A stretch of DNA of 49,185 nucleotides from Candidatus Kuenenia stuttgartensis. GTDB lineage: Bacteria; Planctomycetota; Planctomycetia; Pirellulales; UBA1268. Position numbers and translations under genes: made by a program. Below, in pieces: positions 35,901 through 42,758 of this stretch. Under the pieces are notes generated by a model. It did no database searches. It worked only from the letters and a program-made list of their open reading frames with translations, and was not told where the DNA came from. How positions within the stretch are numbered: position 1 is the stretch's first letter; every line of letters begins with the position of its first letter. Location of the stretch: positions 1 to 49,185 of the forward strand of contig CAMCYH010000007.1 in assembly GCA_945883745.1 (NCBI GenBank), in the 5' to 3' direction.

Positions 35901-36036
35901 GCGTGTTGGTGAGGTCGGGGACCGCGTCGACGGGAAGACTGGCCATCGACAGGGCTCCAACGAACAGGAGCACCACCGCCAGCAGCATCACCACAAAGGG
36001 GTTGTCAAGCGACCAGTCAATAATCTTGGAAACCAT
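32932..36036 (-). CDS. czcA: Heavy-metal efflux RND transporter, CzcA type
   Basis: The 1034-residue protein has the two-repeat RND plan: TM1 (NPFVVMLLAVVLLFVGALSM), a large periplasmic loop, TM2-TM6, a second large loop and TM8-TM12, ending with a hydrophilic tail (EPQDDRSHAP). The proton-relay helix TM4 reads DFGVIVDGAVVMID. Two acidic residues match the Asp pair of CzcA-type Zn/Co/Cd pumps, and the third position is Asp where CzcA has Glu. This is nearer to the Zn/Co/Cd subgroup than to CusA (Cu/Ag). It exports metal from the periplasm or cytoplasm across the outer membrane with the MFP and outer-membrane factor. It is 16 nt downstream of the MFP gene. A start ATG at 36036 precedes the first helix directly. 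Confidence 0.93.
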   Translation of the reverse strand: MVSKIIDWSLDNPFVVMLLAVVLLFVGALSMASLPVDAVPDLTNTQVQVLTTSPSLGPVEVEQFITFPVENAMSGLPRVDEIRSISRFGLSAVTVAFEDGTDIYWARNLVNERLEQARQGIPAGMGDPQMGPIATGMSEIYQFEVRAEAGDHYSLMDLRTILDWQIAYQLRSVPGVIEVNTFGGELKTYEVQIDPHRLLNYGVSLGQVFTALEQNNGNSGGGAIRHGAEQRLIRAEGLIGSLDDIRNIVLASRADGTPIRVSDIGEVRFAPMLRQGAVTRDGTREAVTGMVMMIMGGNSRQVVADVKEKIAAIQKTLPAGVVIDTFYDRTELVSKTIDTVVENISVGVILVIIMLLLLLGDVRAGLIVAAAIPLSAMAALAAMRCAGVSANLMSLGAVDFGVIVDGAVVMIDSAVRAAGRWQRDHGGQRVPKEVFRQSAHEVGTPILFAGLIVIIVFIPILSLEGVEGKMFRPMAFTFMSALTAALILSITVMPVMAALFLARRVTAREPLLVRLIKRPYEPLLRWAMVHPVIMISGSLALFMISLVTTAGLGLEFVPKLDEGDIAIQAVRLPSVSLESSIEMTKAMERTLLTFPEVQSVVSKTGRPEIANDPMGVHQSDLLVRLKADHGGGASARDKATLIEAMHAALEREVPSNSYSFTQPIELRVQELVAGVRSDVGLSLYGDDLDTLQVEGDKIVRVLGQIRGAADVQAQQVAGLPYVRVIIHRESIARYGINAAAVLDAVSVIGGRVVGEVFEGQRRFPLQVRIADVWRQDVDAIRELKIDDPQGRQIPLAQLADIIVEEGPSEISRDAIRRRLLIQCNVRGRDLAGFVADAKEAVDQTVKLPPGYILEWGGQFESLERASQRLMIAVPVALLLIFSLLYVTFGSVRLTLLIFLNVPIAATGGIFALWLRGMPLSISAGVGCIALFGIAVMNGVVLVEHIRHLRRKGDDQRQAVFLGSLDRLQPVLMTATTDTLGFVPMAISASAGAEVQRPLATVVIGGLVTSTILTLLVLPAIYHWFEPQDDRSHAP

Positions 36037-36052
36037 ACGATCGCCTGAGTTC

Positions 36053-37552
36053 TCACTCGCCGAGCAGATCAGCCAGCATCCGTGATTTCAGCGCGAAGCC
36101 CCCCGCGACGACGATCGACTCTCCGGACGAAATGCCGGAGAGGATCTCCACGGCGTTTGCGGTCGAGCGGCCCCGGGTGATGTCGCGGCGTTCGAACGAG
36201 TCGCCACCACCGTGCACGAACACGAAGGAAATACCGCCATGTTCGAAGATGGCCGAACGAGGCACCTGCAAGACGCTCGTCTTCATCGCGCCCGGCAGGT
36301 CGACCGTCACGAACATGCCCGGTTTGAGAAGGCCTTCTTTATTGTCGGCCACCGCCCTCAACGAGATGGTCCGGGTGTCGGCATTGACGATGTCTCCCGT
36401 GTAAAAAACCCGCGCAGTGAAGGTCTTCCCTGGCCAGGAGGAGTTGTGGAAGGTCACGTCCGTGTCGGCGAGTTGAGCAACGAACGGCATGTTTTTTTCG
36501 TAGACATCGGCGATGAGCCAGACTGTCGTCAGATCAGCGACACTAAGAATTTGGTTGGTGGGACCGACATGTTCAAGCAGCGCCACGTCCTTGGAGATGA
36601 CCGTGCCATCGAACGGCGCCGGCACCGGGCAATGGGCAAGCTTGGATCCTTGGGCTGGGTCGATGTCGGCGATGAAGGCATCCTCAAAGCCCAGAATATT
36701 CAGCGTGGTTTCATCAACTGCGAGGCGAGTCTCTGTCTCTTCGACATGCTGTTGAGCACGGATGGCGTCTTGACGCACATCCTGCTCGCTCTGTTCCAAC
36801 AGTGAGAGCAGCGTCGCTCTGGTGGTTGTCCAGGCTGCCTCGGCTTCAAAAATCTGGCGTGCGGCGATGATGCCCTGCCCCTGCAGGGGCGTGAGTCGCT
36901 CGATGTTCTTCTTTGCCGTGTCGTTAGCGATATACGCTGTCATGAGCTTCTGTCGATAGTCACCGAGTGGCCGGTGACGCATCTCGTCGCTGACCTGATC
37001 GACAGGCGTGTTTGCCCGAATAAGTTCGATCAATGACAGGGTGTTGCCGGCGACCTGCTGCAGCCAGTCGTTCCGCTGTCTGGCAAAACTCAACTGGAGT
37101 CGATTCTGGATGAGTTGCAGCATCGCCTGCCCCACCTCCCGGCTCTCGATGATCGCCATCTCCTGCCCCTTGGTCACGCGGTCGCCAAGGCCGACCATCA
37201 CCGTGTCGACGCGTCCACTGACCAGGGGGAAGATGTGGGCTACGCGGTCTTCGTTGAGCGTGATCTTGCCGGTGAGTGTCTCCTTCTGGGCGAGAACGGC
37301 GACTTCGGCTGGTGCGATCTCGATGCCGGCGCCCGCCCATGACTCCTTCGGAAATTCGACTATGGTCGGCTCGCCCGGCTGCGCCGCCGCTCGAGCGGGC
37401 GGCTCCGGCGTCACCGCTGCCACGGCCGGCCGTTCATGGCCCGCAGGCGCACGGGAGAAGAATTCGCATCCGCCTGCGCTCGTGAGTACGGTGGCGCCGA
37501 CCAGCCACAGCATGGCTCCGGCACGAACGCAACGAGCGGGCGAATACGTCAT
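36053..37552 (-). CDS. Metal efflux membrane fusion protein (CzcB/CusB-like)
   Basis: Periplasmic adaptor, 499 residues. The N-terminus has a hydrophobic segment ending ATVLTSAGGCEFF, a plausible lipobox (Ala-Gly-Gly-Cys), so it may be a lipoprotein. A biotinyl-lipoyl-like beta domain (FPLVSGRVDTVMVGLGDRV) precedes a long alpha-hairpin (about 165-310, with LQLIQNRLQLSFARQRNDWL and QQHVEETETRLAVDETTL). The second half of the lipoyl domain (HCPVPAPFDGTVISKD), the beta-barrel and the membrane-proximal domain follow to SRMLADLLGE. The ATG at 37552 was chosen from the lipobox and an AGGAG upstream. It lies 47 nt downstream of the small Cys/His-rich gene and 16 nt upstream of czcA. Confidence 0.9.
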   Translation of the reverse strand: MTYSPARCVRAGAMLWLVGATVLTSAGGCEFFSRAPAGHERPAVAAVTPEPPARAAAQPGEPTIVEFPKESWAGAGIEIAPAEVAVLAQKETLTGKITLNEDRVAHIFPLVSGRVDTVMVGLGDRVTKGQEMAIIESREVGQAMLQLIQNRLQLSFARQRNDWLQQVAGNTLSLIELIRANTPVDQVSDEMRHRPLGDYRQKLMTAYIANDTAKKNIERLTPLQGQGIIAARQIFEAEAAWTTTRATLLSLLEQSEQDVRQDAIRAQQHVEETETRLAVDETTLNILGFEDAFIADIDPAQGSKLAHCPVPAPFDGTVISKDVALLEHVGPTNQILSVADLTTVWLIADVYEKNMPFVAQLADTDVTFHNSSWPGKTFTARVFYTGDIVNADTRTISLRAVADNKEGLLKPGMFVTVDLPGAMKTSVLQVPRSAIFEHGGISFVFVHGGGDSFERRDITRGRSTANAVEILSGISSGESIVVAGGFALKSRMLADLLGE

Positions 37553-37599
37553 GTGGAGTGGGCTCTCCTGGAAAGTTGTTTGCGTCAACGGCTCAACAA

Positions 37600-38079
37600 T
37601 CACTTTGGAGTATAGAACAGGTCGAAGAGTCGATCTGGAATCCAGCGGAGCCAGACCAGACGTTCGTCGTCGCGGGAGCCAGTCCGCGGCCGGCAGGGGC
37701 CGCCGTAGATGGGGCCGCAACTGGGCACGCCCCTCGCACCGATGAGGTCATCTACCGCGGGTGGCTCGGCTGGGTGGCAGGGGGGTGGCGGCACGCAGGG
37801 CGGGAGTGCCCTTGGCTCGTTGCAATGGTGGAGCGGCTCTGGGCCGGCGATCCAGTCGAGTGGCGAGTCCGTGCGGCGTGGCAGGAGTGACGCGAAGATC
37901 GTTTCGACATTTTGGCCTGTCGCTGCCGGGTCGGTGACAGATGAGCCGGCCAGTGGATCGGGCGGGATTGGTTCGACGTGGTAGTCGGGCTCTTGGCACC
38001 GCGCGGCCGCCGTCACAAACAGTGACGCAGTTGCCATGCTCCAGGATGCATGCTGCACGGCAAGCAGTAGCCGTCTCAT
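37600..38079 (-). CDS. Small exported Cys/His/Pro-rich protein in the metal efflux operon
   Basis: The 159-residue protein starts MRRLLLAVQHASWSMATASL with a signal peptide ending TAAARC or AAR-CQ. The mature part is Pro-rich and contains clustered Cys/His: LHHCNEPRALPPCVPPPPCH, then GVPSCGPIYGGPCRPRTG. It ends with LVWLRWIPDRLFDLFYTPK, a possible membrane-associated tail. No named domain is recognised. Position between the outer-membrane factor and MFP genes of a heavy-metal efflux operon, and the Cys/His content, suggest a periplasmic metal-binding or accessory protein; this is inference. No RBS of note is visible. The ATG at 38079 is the first that gives a signal peptide. Confidence 0.55.
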   Translation of the reverse strand: MRRLLLAVQHASWSMATASLFVTAAARCQEPDYHVEPIPPDPLAGSSVTDPAATGQNVETIFASLLPRRTDSPLDWIAGPEPLHHCNEPRALPPCVPPPPCHPAEPPAVDDLIGARGVPSCGPIYGGPCRPRTGSRDDERLVWLRWIPDRLFDLFYTPK

Positions 38080-38126
38080 GGTTTGGACTCCGTTGATTGC
38101 TTGATCTTTCCGTTTCTGGTGACGCG

Positions 38127-38266
38127 GCTCGGGGTTGCCCGTGTCACTTCGCCGGACGTTCGCGGCGGCCATCCTGGCCACCGCTCTCTCGATGCTGGCT
38201 CCGCTCTCGGCATCCATGCCTTCGCTTGCCAGCAACGCCGGCTCCGTGGCACGGGCAACCCCGAGC
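38127..38266 (+). repeat. Branched structured repeat, copy C (140 nt)
   Basis: Between the outer-membrane factor gene and the small Cys/His-rich gene. The closing stem is 21 bp (38127-38147 with 38246-38266) with one G-T wobble. The 3x3 internal loop (TTC/TCC), GCCGG (38151-38155) and CCGGC (38238-38242) follow. Hairpin 1 pairs GCGG (38162-38165) with CCGC (38181-38184) and GGCC (38167-38170) with GGCC (38176-38179), loop ATCCT. Hairpin 2 pairs TGCTGGC (38193-38199) with GCCAGCA (38228-38234). Layout and junction sequences match copies A and B, while stem bases differ. The gene run here is on the minus strand, so orientation relative to transcription is opposite to that of copy A. Confidence 0.85.
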
Positions 38267-38316
38267 TGAGTCCATTGAAAGCGTGAATCTTCTGTGGATG
38301 GTTCTTTGGGAGTGGA

Positions 38317-39792
38317 TCAAGGGGCGGGGAGTTGGAACGCGCCAGGGGCTTGGTTGGGCTGGGCGGGGAGGTTGGGGTCGCGGCCGATGCGTTGGGCTTC
38401 GTCGCGGAGTTCGGCACGGGGGTCGTCGGGGCGGGCGGCCGGCGCGTCAGTGCGCGGTGGAAACTCTTCCAGCTGGAGCAGATCGGCGATCTGAACGGCG
38501 CCGTTCCATCGCTCGGATTGGGCCTCGACGAAGGCGAGCTCGGTCTGCGTGAGGATGCGTTGGGCTTCGAGGAGGTTGAGGAAGGTGACCTCGCCGCGGG
38601 CGTAGAGCTGCTGCGTGATCTGCAGGGTCTCACGGGCCTTGGGCAGAATGAATTCCTCATACCAGTTCACCAGCCGCTGCGCCTGCCGATAGATGTTGAT
38701 CACCTGAGCCGTTTGGGTGGCCAGATCGATCTCGACCTCGCGGAGGGTGGCCCGCGACGTGGCGATGTCGGCCCGGGCCGACCGGATGTTGCCCTGATTG
38801 CGATCAAAGAGTGGCACCTCGAGCATCACCTGCACGAGGCCCTGATCCTGTGGCGGATAGTCGACCTGCCGTTGGTAGCCCCCCATGAGGTTCACGTTCG
38901 GGATCGGCTCGACGACGGCCCGCTCCAGCATCCACTGGGCCTGGGCGATGCCAGCCTCGGCAGCCCGCGGCTTGGCGTTGCGAAAGGCGACCGCCTCCTG
39001 CAGTTGCTTGAGATCGAAGTTGGGAAGCACCTGAAACATGTCGGCCTCGATCATGCCCACGTCGGCCTTCGGCAGGCCGACCGCCGCGGCCAGTTCCCGG
39101 CGGCCCGTTTCGATGAAGACGGAGGCATTGATCAGCCGTACCTCGGCACGATCCTTCTCGATGCTCCAGAAGAGTACGTCCGCCTTCGTCACCTCTCCCG
39201 CCTTGGCGAGCTCGGCACCGATGTCGTACGACCGCTTGGCAATATCGAGGAGAAGCTTGAAGATCTCGGCCCGCCGTTGGGAGACGAGCAAGGCATAGAA
39301 CGAGCCACGCACTCCAGTGAGGACATCGAACCGCGCGCGGATCAGGTCGTACTCGGCCTTTTGCACCTCGCGCAGCGCCGCCTGCTGGGCGAGCCGAAGT
39401 TTGCCGGCCGTGACGATGTCTTGGGCGACATATCCGTTCCACTGGCTGTCGGCTCCGGCCATCTGCGGAGACGAACCGGCAATCACGGGATTGGGGTACA
39501 GGCGGGCCTGCACAGCCTTTCCTCGCGCGGCTTCGACCAACGCCCGGGCATGCCGTAGCCGGGGATGGCTGCGTTCGGCCAAAACGACAAAGTCTTCGAG
39601 TGAACGGGGCGTGGGGCCATGGCCGGATGCGACGCGGCCCGGCTCCGAGAGCGGCACGATGGCATCCGGGACGGCGCCCAGCGATACGCCGGGTTCAAGG
39701 ATCTCAAGCGGCGGCGCATTCTCTCGCCAGTCGGCAGCAGGTGCGAGCGTAGCCGTTGCCAACCAGGCGACGGCTACCGCATACCTTCGCAT
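38317..39792 (-). CDS. TolC-family outer-membrane factor (CzcC-like)
   Basis: The 491-residue protein has a signal peptide (MRRYAVAVAWLATATLAPAA), then the paired repeats of TolC-type outer-membrane efflux proteins. These are long helices (LRLAQQAALREVQKAEYDLI; TLREVEIDLATQTAQVINIY) with short strands, including EVPLFDRNQGNIRSARADI and PKARETLQITQQLYARGEVT. The Pro-rich tail (PAQPNQAPGAFQLPAP) is extra. It would form the outer-membrane channel of the CzcCBA-like pump. The ATG at 39792 was chosen from the signal peptide, the frame being open further upstream. It is first of the minus-strand set (outer-membrane factor, small protein, MFP, RND). A 237-nt gap holding repeat copy C separates it from the small gene. 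Confidence 0.88.
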   Translation of the reverse strand: MRRYAVAVAWLATATLAPAADWRENAPPLEILEPGVSLGAVPDAIVPLSEPGRVASGHGPTPRSLEDFVVLAERSHPRLRHARALVEAARGKAVQARLYPNPVIAGSSPQMAGADSQWNGYVAQDIVTAGKLRLAQQAALREVQKAEYDLIRARFDVLTGVRGSFYALLVSQRRAEIFKLLLDIAKRSYDIGAELAKAGEVTKADVLFWSIEKDRAEVRLINASVFIETGRRELAAAVGLPKADVGMIEADMFQVLPNFDLKQLQEAVAFRNAKPRAAEAGIAQAQWMLERAVVEPIPNVNLMGGYQRQVDYPPQDQGLVQVMLEVPLFDRNQGNIRSARADIATSRATLREVEIDLATQTAQVINIYRQAQRLVNWYEEFILPKARETLQITQQLYARGEVTFLNLLEAQRILTQTELAFVEAQSERWNGAVQIADLLQLEEFPPRTDAPAARPDDPRAELRDEAQRIGRDPNLPAQPNQAPGAFQLPAP

Positions 39793-39948
39793 GCTGATCG
39801 CGTGAATGAACAGCGAGATGAGCCTGGCCACCGGTTTGATCCCGAGGTGCGGAACCAACTTCCGCGCCCTATCAAAATCGGTATCCTTGTCTTGCCAAAT
39901 CAGCAAAACAGGTACGGCTTGCCCCTGTTCCCCAGTTTGCTTTGTCGA

Positions 39949-41448
39949 TCAGGCAAGGTCGCGGTCCTGGAAGAGAACAAGCGCGATCAGCAGGGCGACG
40001 GTCGCGTACAGGCCGGCATAGAGGGCCGCCCAGCCGAGGTAGCCCCACGGCACCGGCACGCCCCCGATTACGGCCGCCTCGATCGTGAAGTGCTCGAGCA
40101 CCGGAAGGAGCGTGGCGAACAGCTGCCCCACGAACCGCACAATCGCAAACTTGCCCACGCTCGATTGCACGATCAGTGGCACGAGATGGCCGAGCGCGTA
40201 GATCGTGAAGCAGATGATGAGGTTGGGCACCATGCTGAGACGGGTCGAGACGGCGAGGCTGACGGCGGCAAGAAGAATCGTCTCGAGGAACGAGAGCACG
40301 AGCCCTGGCACGACCGTGATCATCTCGTTGGCACAGTCGCTCCAGAGCGGATCGGTCTTCGAACTCTCCCGGGCGTCGTAGATCACCTTGAGGCTCGTGG
40401 TCGAGAGGAGAATGCTGCCAAGAATGAGGAATGCCAGCGCAGCCACCATGACGAGACCGGCATATTTTCCGATCACGAACTGCCATCGCCGGACCGGCTT
40501 GGAGAGCACCGTCATCGCCGTGCGGCCTTCGATCTCGTCGGCCACGGCAACACTTGCCGTCCACACGACGACGAGCAAGGCGAGCACCTTGATGAGGGTG
40601 AGGCCGCTGTCCTTCAGCATCTTCACGTCTTCACCAAACGTGTTGTAGGGAATGACGATGAAGGCCGCGAGGAGGACGGCGCCGGCGACCAAAGCGACGG
40701 CAAAGATGGGCTGGCCGATGGCTTCCTTGGTGGTGGCTGCCGCAATCGCCGCAACCCGCCGCGGAATCAGGCGAAAGAGAGTGTAGGCGGCGGCGATGAT
40801 CAGCAGCACGGCCGCCGTCCAGGGCAGCAGCGCCACCTGCGGATACTCGGGAACGAGTCGCCACCGCACGGAAAGTTCAACCGGCGAGTCGGTCTTGTTG
40901 GTCGCCTCGAGCTGGGCCCGCTGGCCGAGGAAGGGATTGGTCTGCCCCGCGGAGCGGCTCCACGTCCAAGGCTCATCCGCATTGAGTTCGACGTCGGGCA
41001 CTTTCGTCAGTGCAAAGCCCTCGATCGGTTGTTGGGTGCGGACAAGCAGCGGCGCCGAGCTCCGCATCTCGATGCTAGCGAGTTCCTGTGGCCGGAGATT
41101 GAGAGGGATCGCCTGCAAGTCTGTTTGGGGGGCAACCGTGATCGTTTGAACTTCTTCGCCCGCCGTCGCCAGTCGGCCCAACGACCGGGCCAACGAATTC
41201 ACGGGCACCAGCGGCGTGAAGGCGACAGCAACCGCCGAGAGCGAAAGCAAGAGCCACGCAAAGGGGCCGAGAAAACCGTCACCCAGACTCCCCCTGGCTT
41301 CAGCCGCCAGCCGGGGGTTCACCAGCCGAAGCACGCCCCAGCAGGCAAGGATGACGAGCGTGGCCACGAGGGCACCGACCCCCAGCAGCCACAGCGGCGG
41401 CAAGGCGGTGAGCCAGCGGTTGGCAAAGAGAGGAGTGATGAGAAGCAC
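39949..41448 (-). CDS. ABC-2-type transporter-like membrane protein
   Basis: The 499-residue protein starts with a GTG (41448) preceded by GAGGAA. One membrane helix (LWLLGVGALVATLVILACWG) and a second (LGPFAWLLLSLSAVAVAF) precede a periplasmic region of about 150 residues with NXT/S-type beta sequence (TNKTDSPVELSVRWRL). Seven or so further helices follow in the ABC-2 permease style (AALAFLILGSILLSTTSLKV; EIEGRTAMTVLSKPVRRW matches the conserved cytoplasmic loop of ABC-2 permeases). No ATPase gene is adjacent on the same strand. It may serve an exporter whose ATPase is encoded elsewhere. It lies 156 nt from the start of the outer-membrane factor gene downstream and 47 nt from the M16 gene upstream. 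Confidence 0.75.
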   Translation of the reverse strand: MLLITPLFANRWLTALPPLWLLGVGALVATLVILACWGVLRLVNPRLAAEARGSLGDGFLGPFAWLLLSLSAVAVAFTPLVPVNSLARSLGRLATAGEEVQTITVAPQTDLQAIPLNLRPQELASIEMRSSAPLLVRTQQPIEGFALTKVPDVELNADEPWTWSRSAGQTNPFLGQRAQLEATNKTDSPVELSVRWRLVPEYPQVALLPWTAAVLLIIAAAYTLFRLIPRRVAAIAAATTKEAIGQPIFAVALVAGAVLLAAFIVIPYNTFGEDVKMLKDSGLTLIKVLALLVVVWTASVAVADEIEGRTAMTVLSKPVRRWQFVIGKYAGLVMVAALAFLILGSILLSTTSLKVIYDARESSKTDPLWSDCANEMITVVPGLVLSFLETILLAAVSLAVSTRLSMVPNLIICFTIYALGHLVPLIVQSSVGKFAIVRFVGQLFATLLPVLEHFTIEAAVIGGVPVPWGYLGWAALYAGLYATVALLIALVLFQDRDLA

Positions 41449-41495
41449 GACGACGTTCCTCGAGCGACGATCGAATCAAAGACCTTCAGATTCTC

Positions 41496-42758
41496 CTAGT
41501 GTGGCGTTGCCGACCCCGAAAGGGAAGCCTCACCCGGGCCGGCAAATACCGTGGCCGCAGGGCCATCGAGCGGCCAGCGTGCCAGGACGTCATGAAGCCC
41601 ATCGAGCGTGATCGATTCCACGATCTGCAGGTCGTCAGTCACGGACCGATACACCCGTTCGTGGGCCCATTCCAGCCCCACGGCGAAGAGTCGCCGCCGC
41701 GGCCGCTCACCAGCGAGCACCACTCGGCTGGAGAGCTTGTTGCGGGCTCGTTCCCATTCGTCGCGGGTGATGCCGCCAGCCGCCGCCGCGCGGTAGATGT
41801 CGAGAATCTGTTCCATGAGCGGCTCGGCGTCTTCGGCGTCGCAGGAGAGCTGCGTGCCGAAGAGCCCGGCATCGAGAAAGTCGTGGTGATGCACAGACGC
41901 ATGCTCGGCTGCACCGGAATCGACCAGTTCCCAGTAGAGCCGGCTCCCCGAGTCGTCACCGAGCACGATGGCCAGCATCTTGGCAGCCCAACGGGCCTCG
42001 TCGTCGGCTGACGGTCCGGCGGACATGCGGATCACGTACTCGAGCGCCGCGGCCGGCCGCACGATCCGCTCCGTGGTCGATGCCGCCGGCAGCCCAGCGG
42101 ACGACTGGCGCCGGTCAGCCGATGTCCCCGGCTCCCATTCACCGCACAGCCGCTTCGCCGACTCGACGAGGGCAGGGAAGTCGACCGCACCGCTGGCGGC
42201 CAGCACGAGATTGCCCGGGGCATACCGCTGTCGATGGTAGGCCCGCATGGCTGTGACCGACAACTGCTCGATCGATTCCACGCTGCCGAGCACGCTGCGG
42301 GCCAGAGGGTGGCCCCTGAAGAACGCAGCGCGACACCGGTCGTCGGCACCGAATGGCGGCTGGTCGTCGTACATCCGGATCTCTTCCAGGATGACGAGCT
42401 TCTCAGTATCAAAATCCTCTTCGCGGAGCGCCGGCCGCATCATCCGGCCGAGTAGGTCAACCGCGTCGTCCTGATGGGTCGGGAGCACCGCGGCGTAATA
42501 GACAGTGTCTTCCTCGCTGGTGAAGGCGTTGGCGCTCGCCCCCATTTGGTCAAACCGGCGATTGATTTCATCGGCGGAGAGATTGGCAGTGCCCTTGAAC
42601 GTCATGTGCTCGAGGAAATGGCTCACGCCGGACAGGGCCTCGCTCTCATCCCGCGCCCCTGCCCCCACGAAAAACCCAACGCTCGTGGAGACAGCCCCCT
42701 CTGAGCACTCAGCCACCACTTCGAGCCCATTGTCGAGCGTCTCACGCAGAAACTGCAT
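41496..42758 (-). CDS. M16 metallopeptidase (active-site bearing subunit)
   Basis: The 420-residue protein is an insulinase/pitrilysin-family peptidase with the inverted zinc motif HFLEH (SHFLEHMTFKGT) and the distal Glu in EEDFDTEKLVILEEIRMYDD. The second, inactive-like domain follows (SAGPSADDEARWAAKMLAIV, GDDSGSRLYWELVD). It would cut peptides, typically as a heterodimer with a second M16 protein. GGAGGT sits 7 nt before its ATG. The start overlaps the end of the upstream M16 gene (17 nt shared), so the pair is coupled, as in other bacterial M16 pairs. Cytoplasmic by sequence; no signal peptide is present. Confidence 0.9.
   Translation of the reverse strand: MQFLRETLDNGLEVVAECSEGAVSTSVGFFVGAGARDESEALSGVSHFLEHMTFKGTANLSADEINRRFDQMGASANAFTSEEDTVYYAAVLPTHQDDAVDLLGRMMRPALREEDFDTEKLVILEEIRMYDDQPPFGADDRCRAAFFRGHPLARSVLGSVESIEQLSVTAMRAYHRQRYAPGNLVLAASGAVDFPALVESAKRLCGEWEPGTSADRRQSSAGLPAASTTERIVRPAAALEYVIRMSAGPSADDEARWAAKMLAIVLGDDSGSRLYWELVDSGAAEHASVHHHDFLDAGLFGTQLSCDAEDAEPLMEQILDIYRAAAAGGITRDEWERARNKLSSRVVLAGERPRRRLFAVGLEWAHERVYRSVTDDLQIVESITLDGLHDVLARWPLDGPAATVFAGPGEASLSGSATPH

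Noticed and set aside
38332..39558. A 408-codon + strand open frame opposite the outer-membrane factor
   Set aside because: Antisense shadow; the minus-strand TolC-type protein has signal peptide and family repeats.
39619..41499. A 626-codon + strand open frame opposite the ABC-2-type protein and outer-membrane factor
   Set aside because: Antisense shadow of two real genes; the product is low complexity and highly charged with no recognisable fold.
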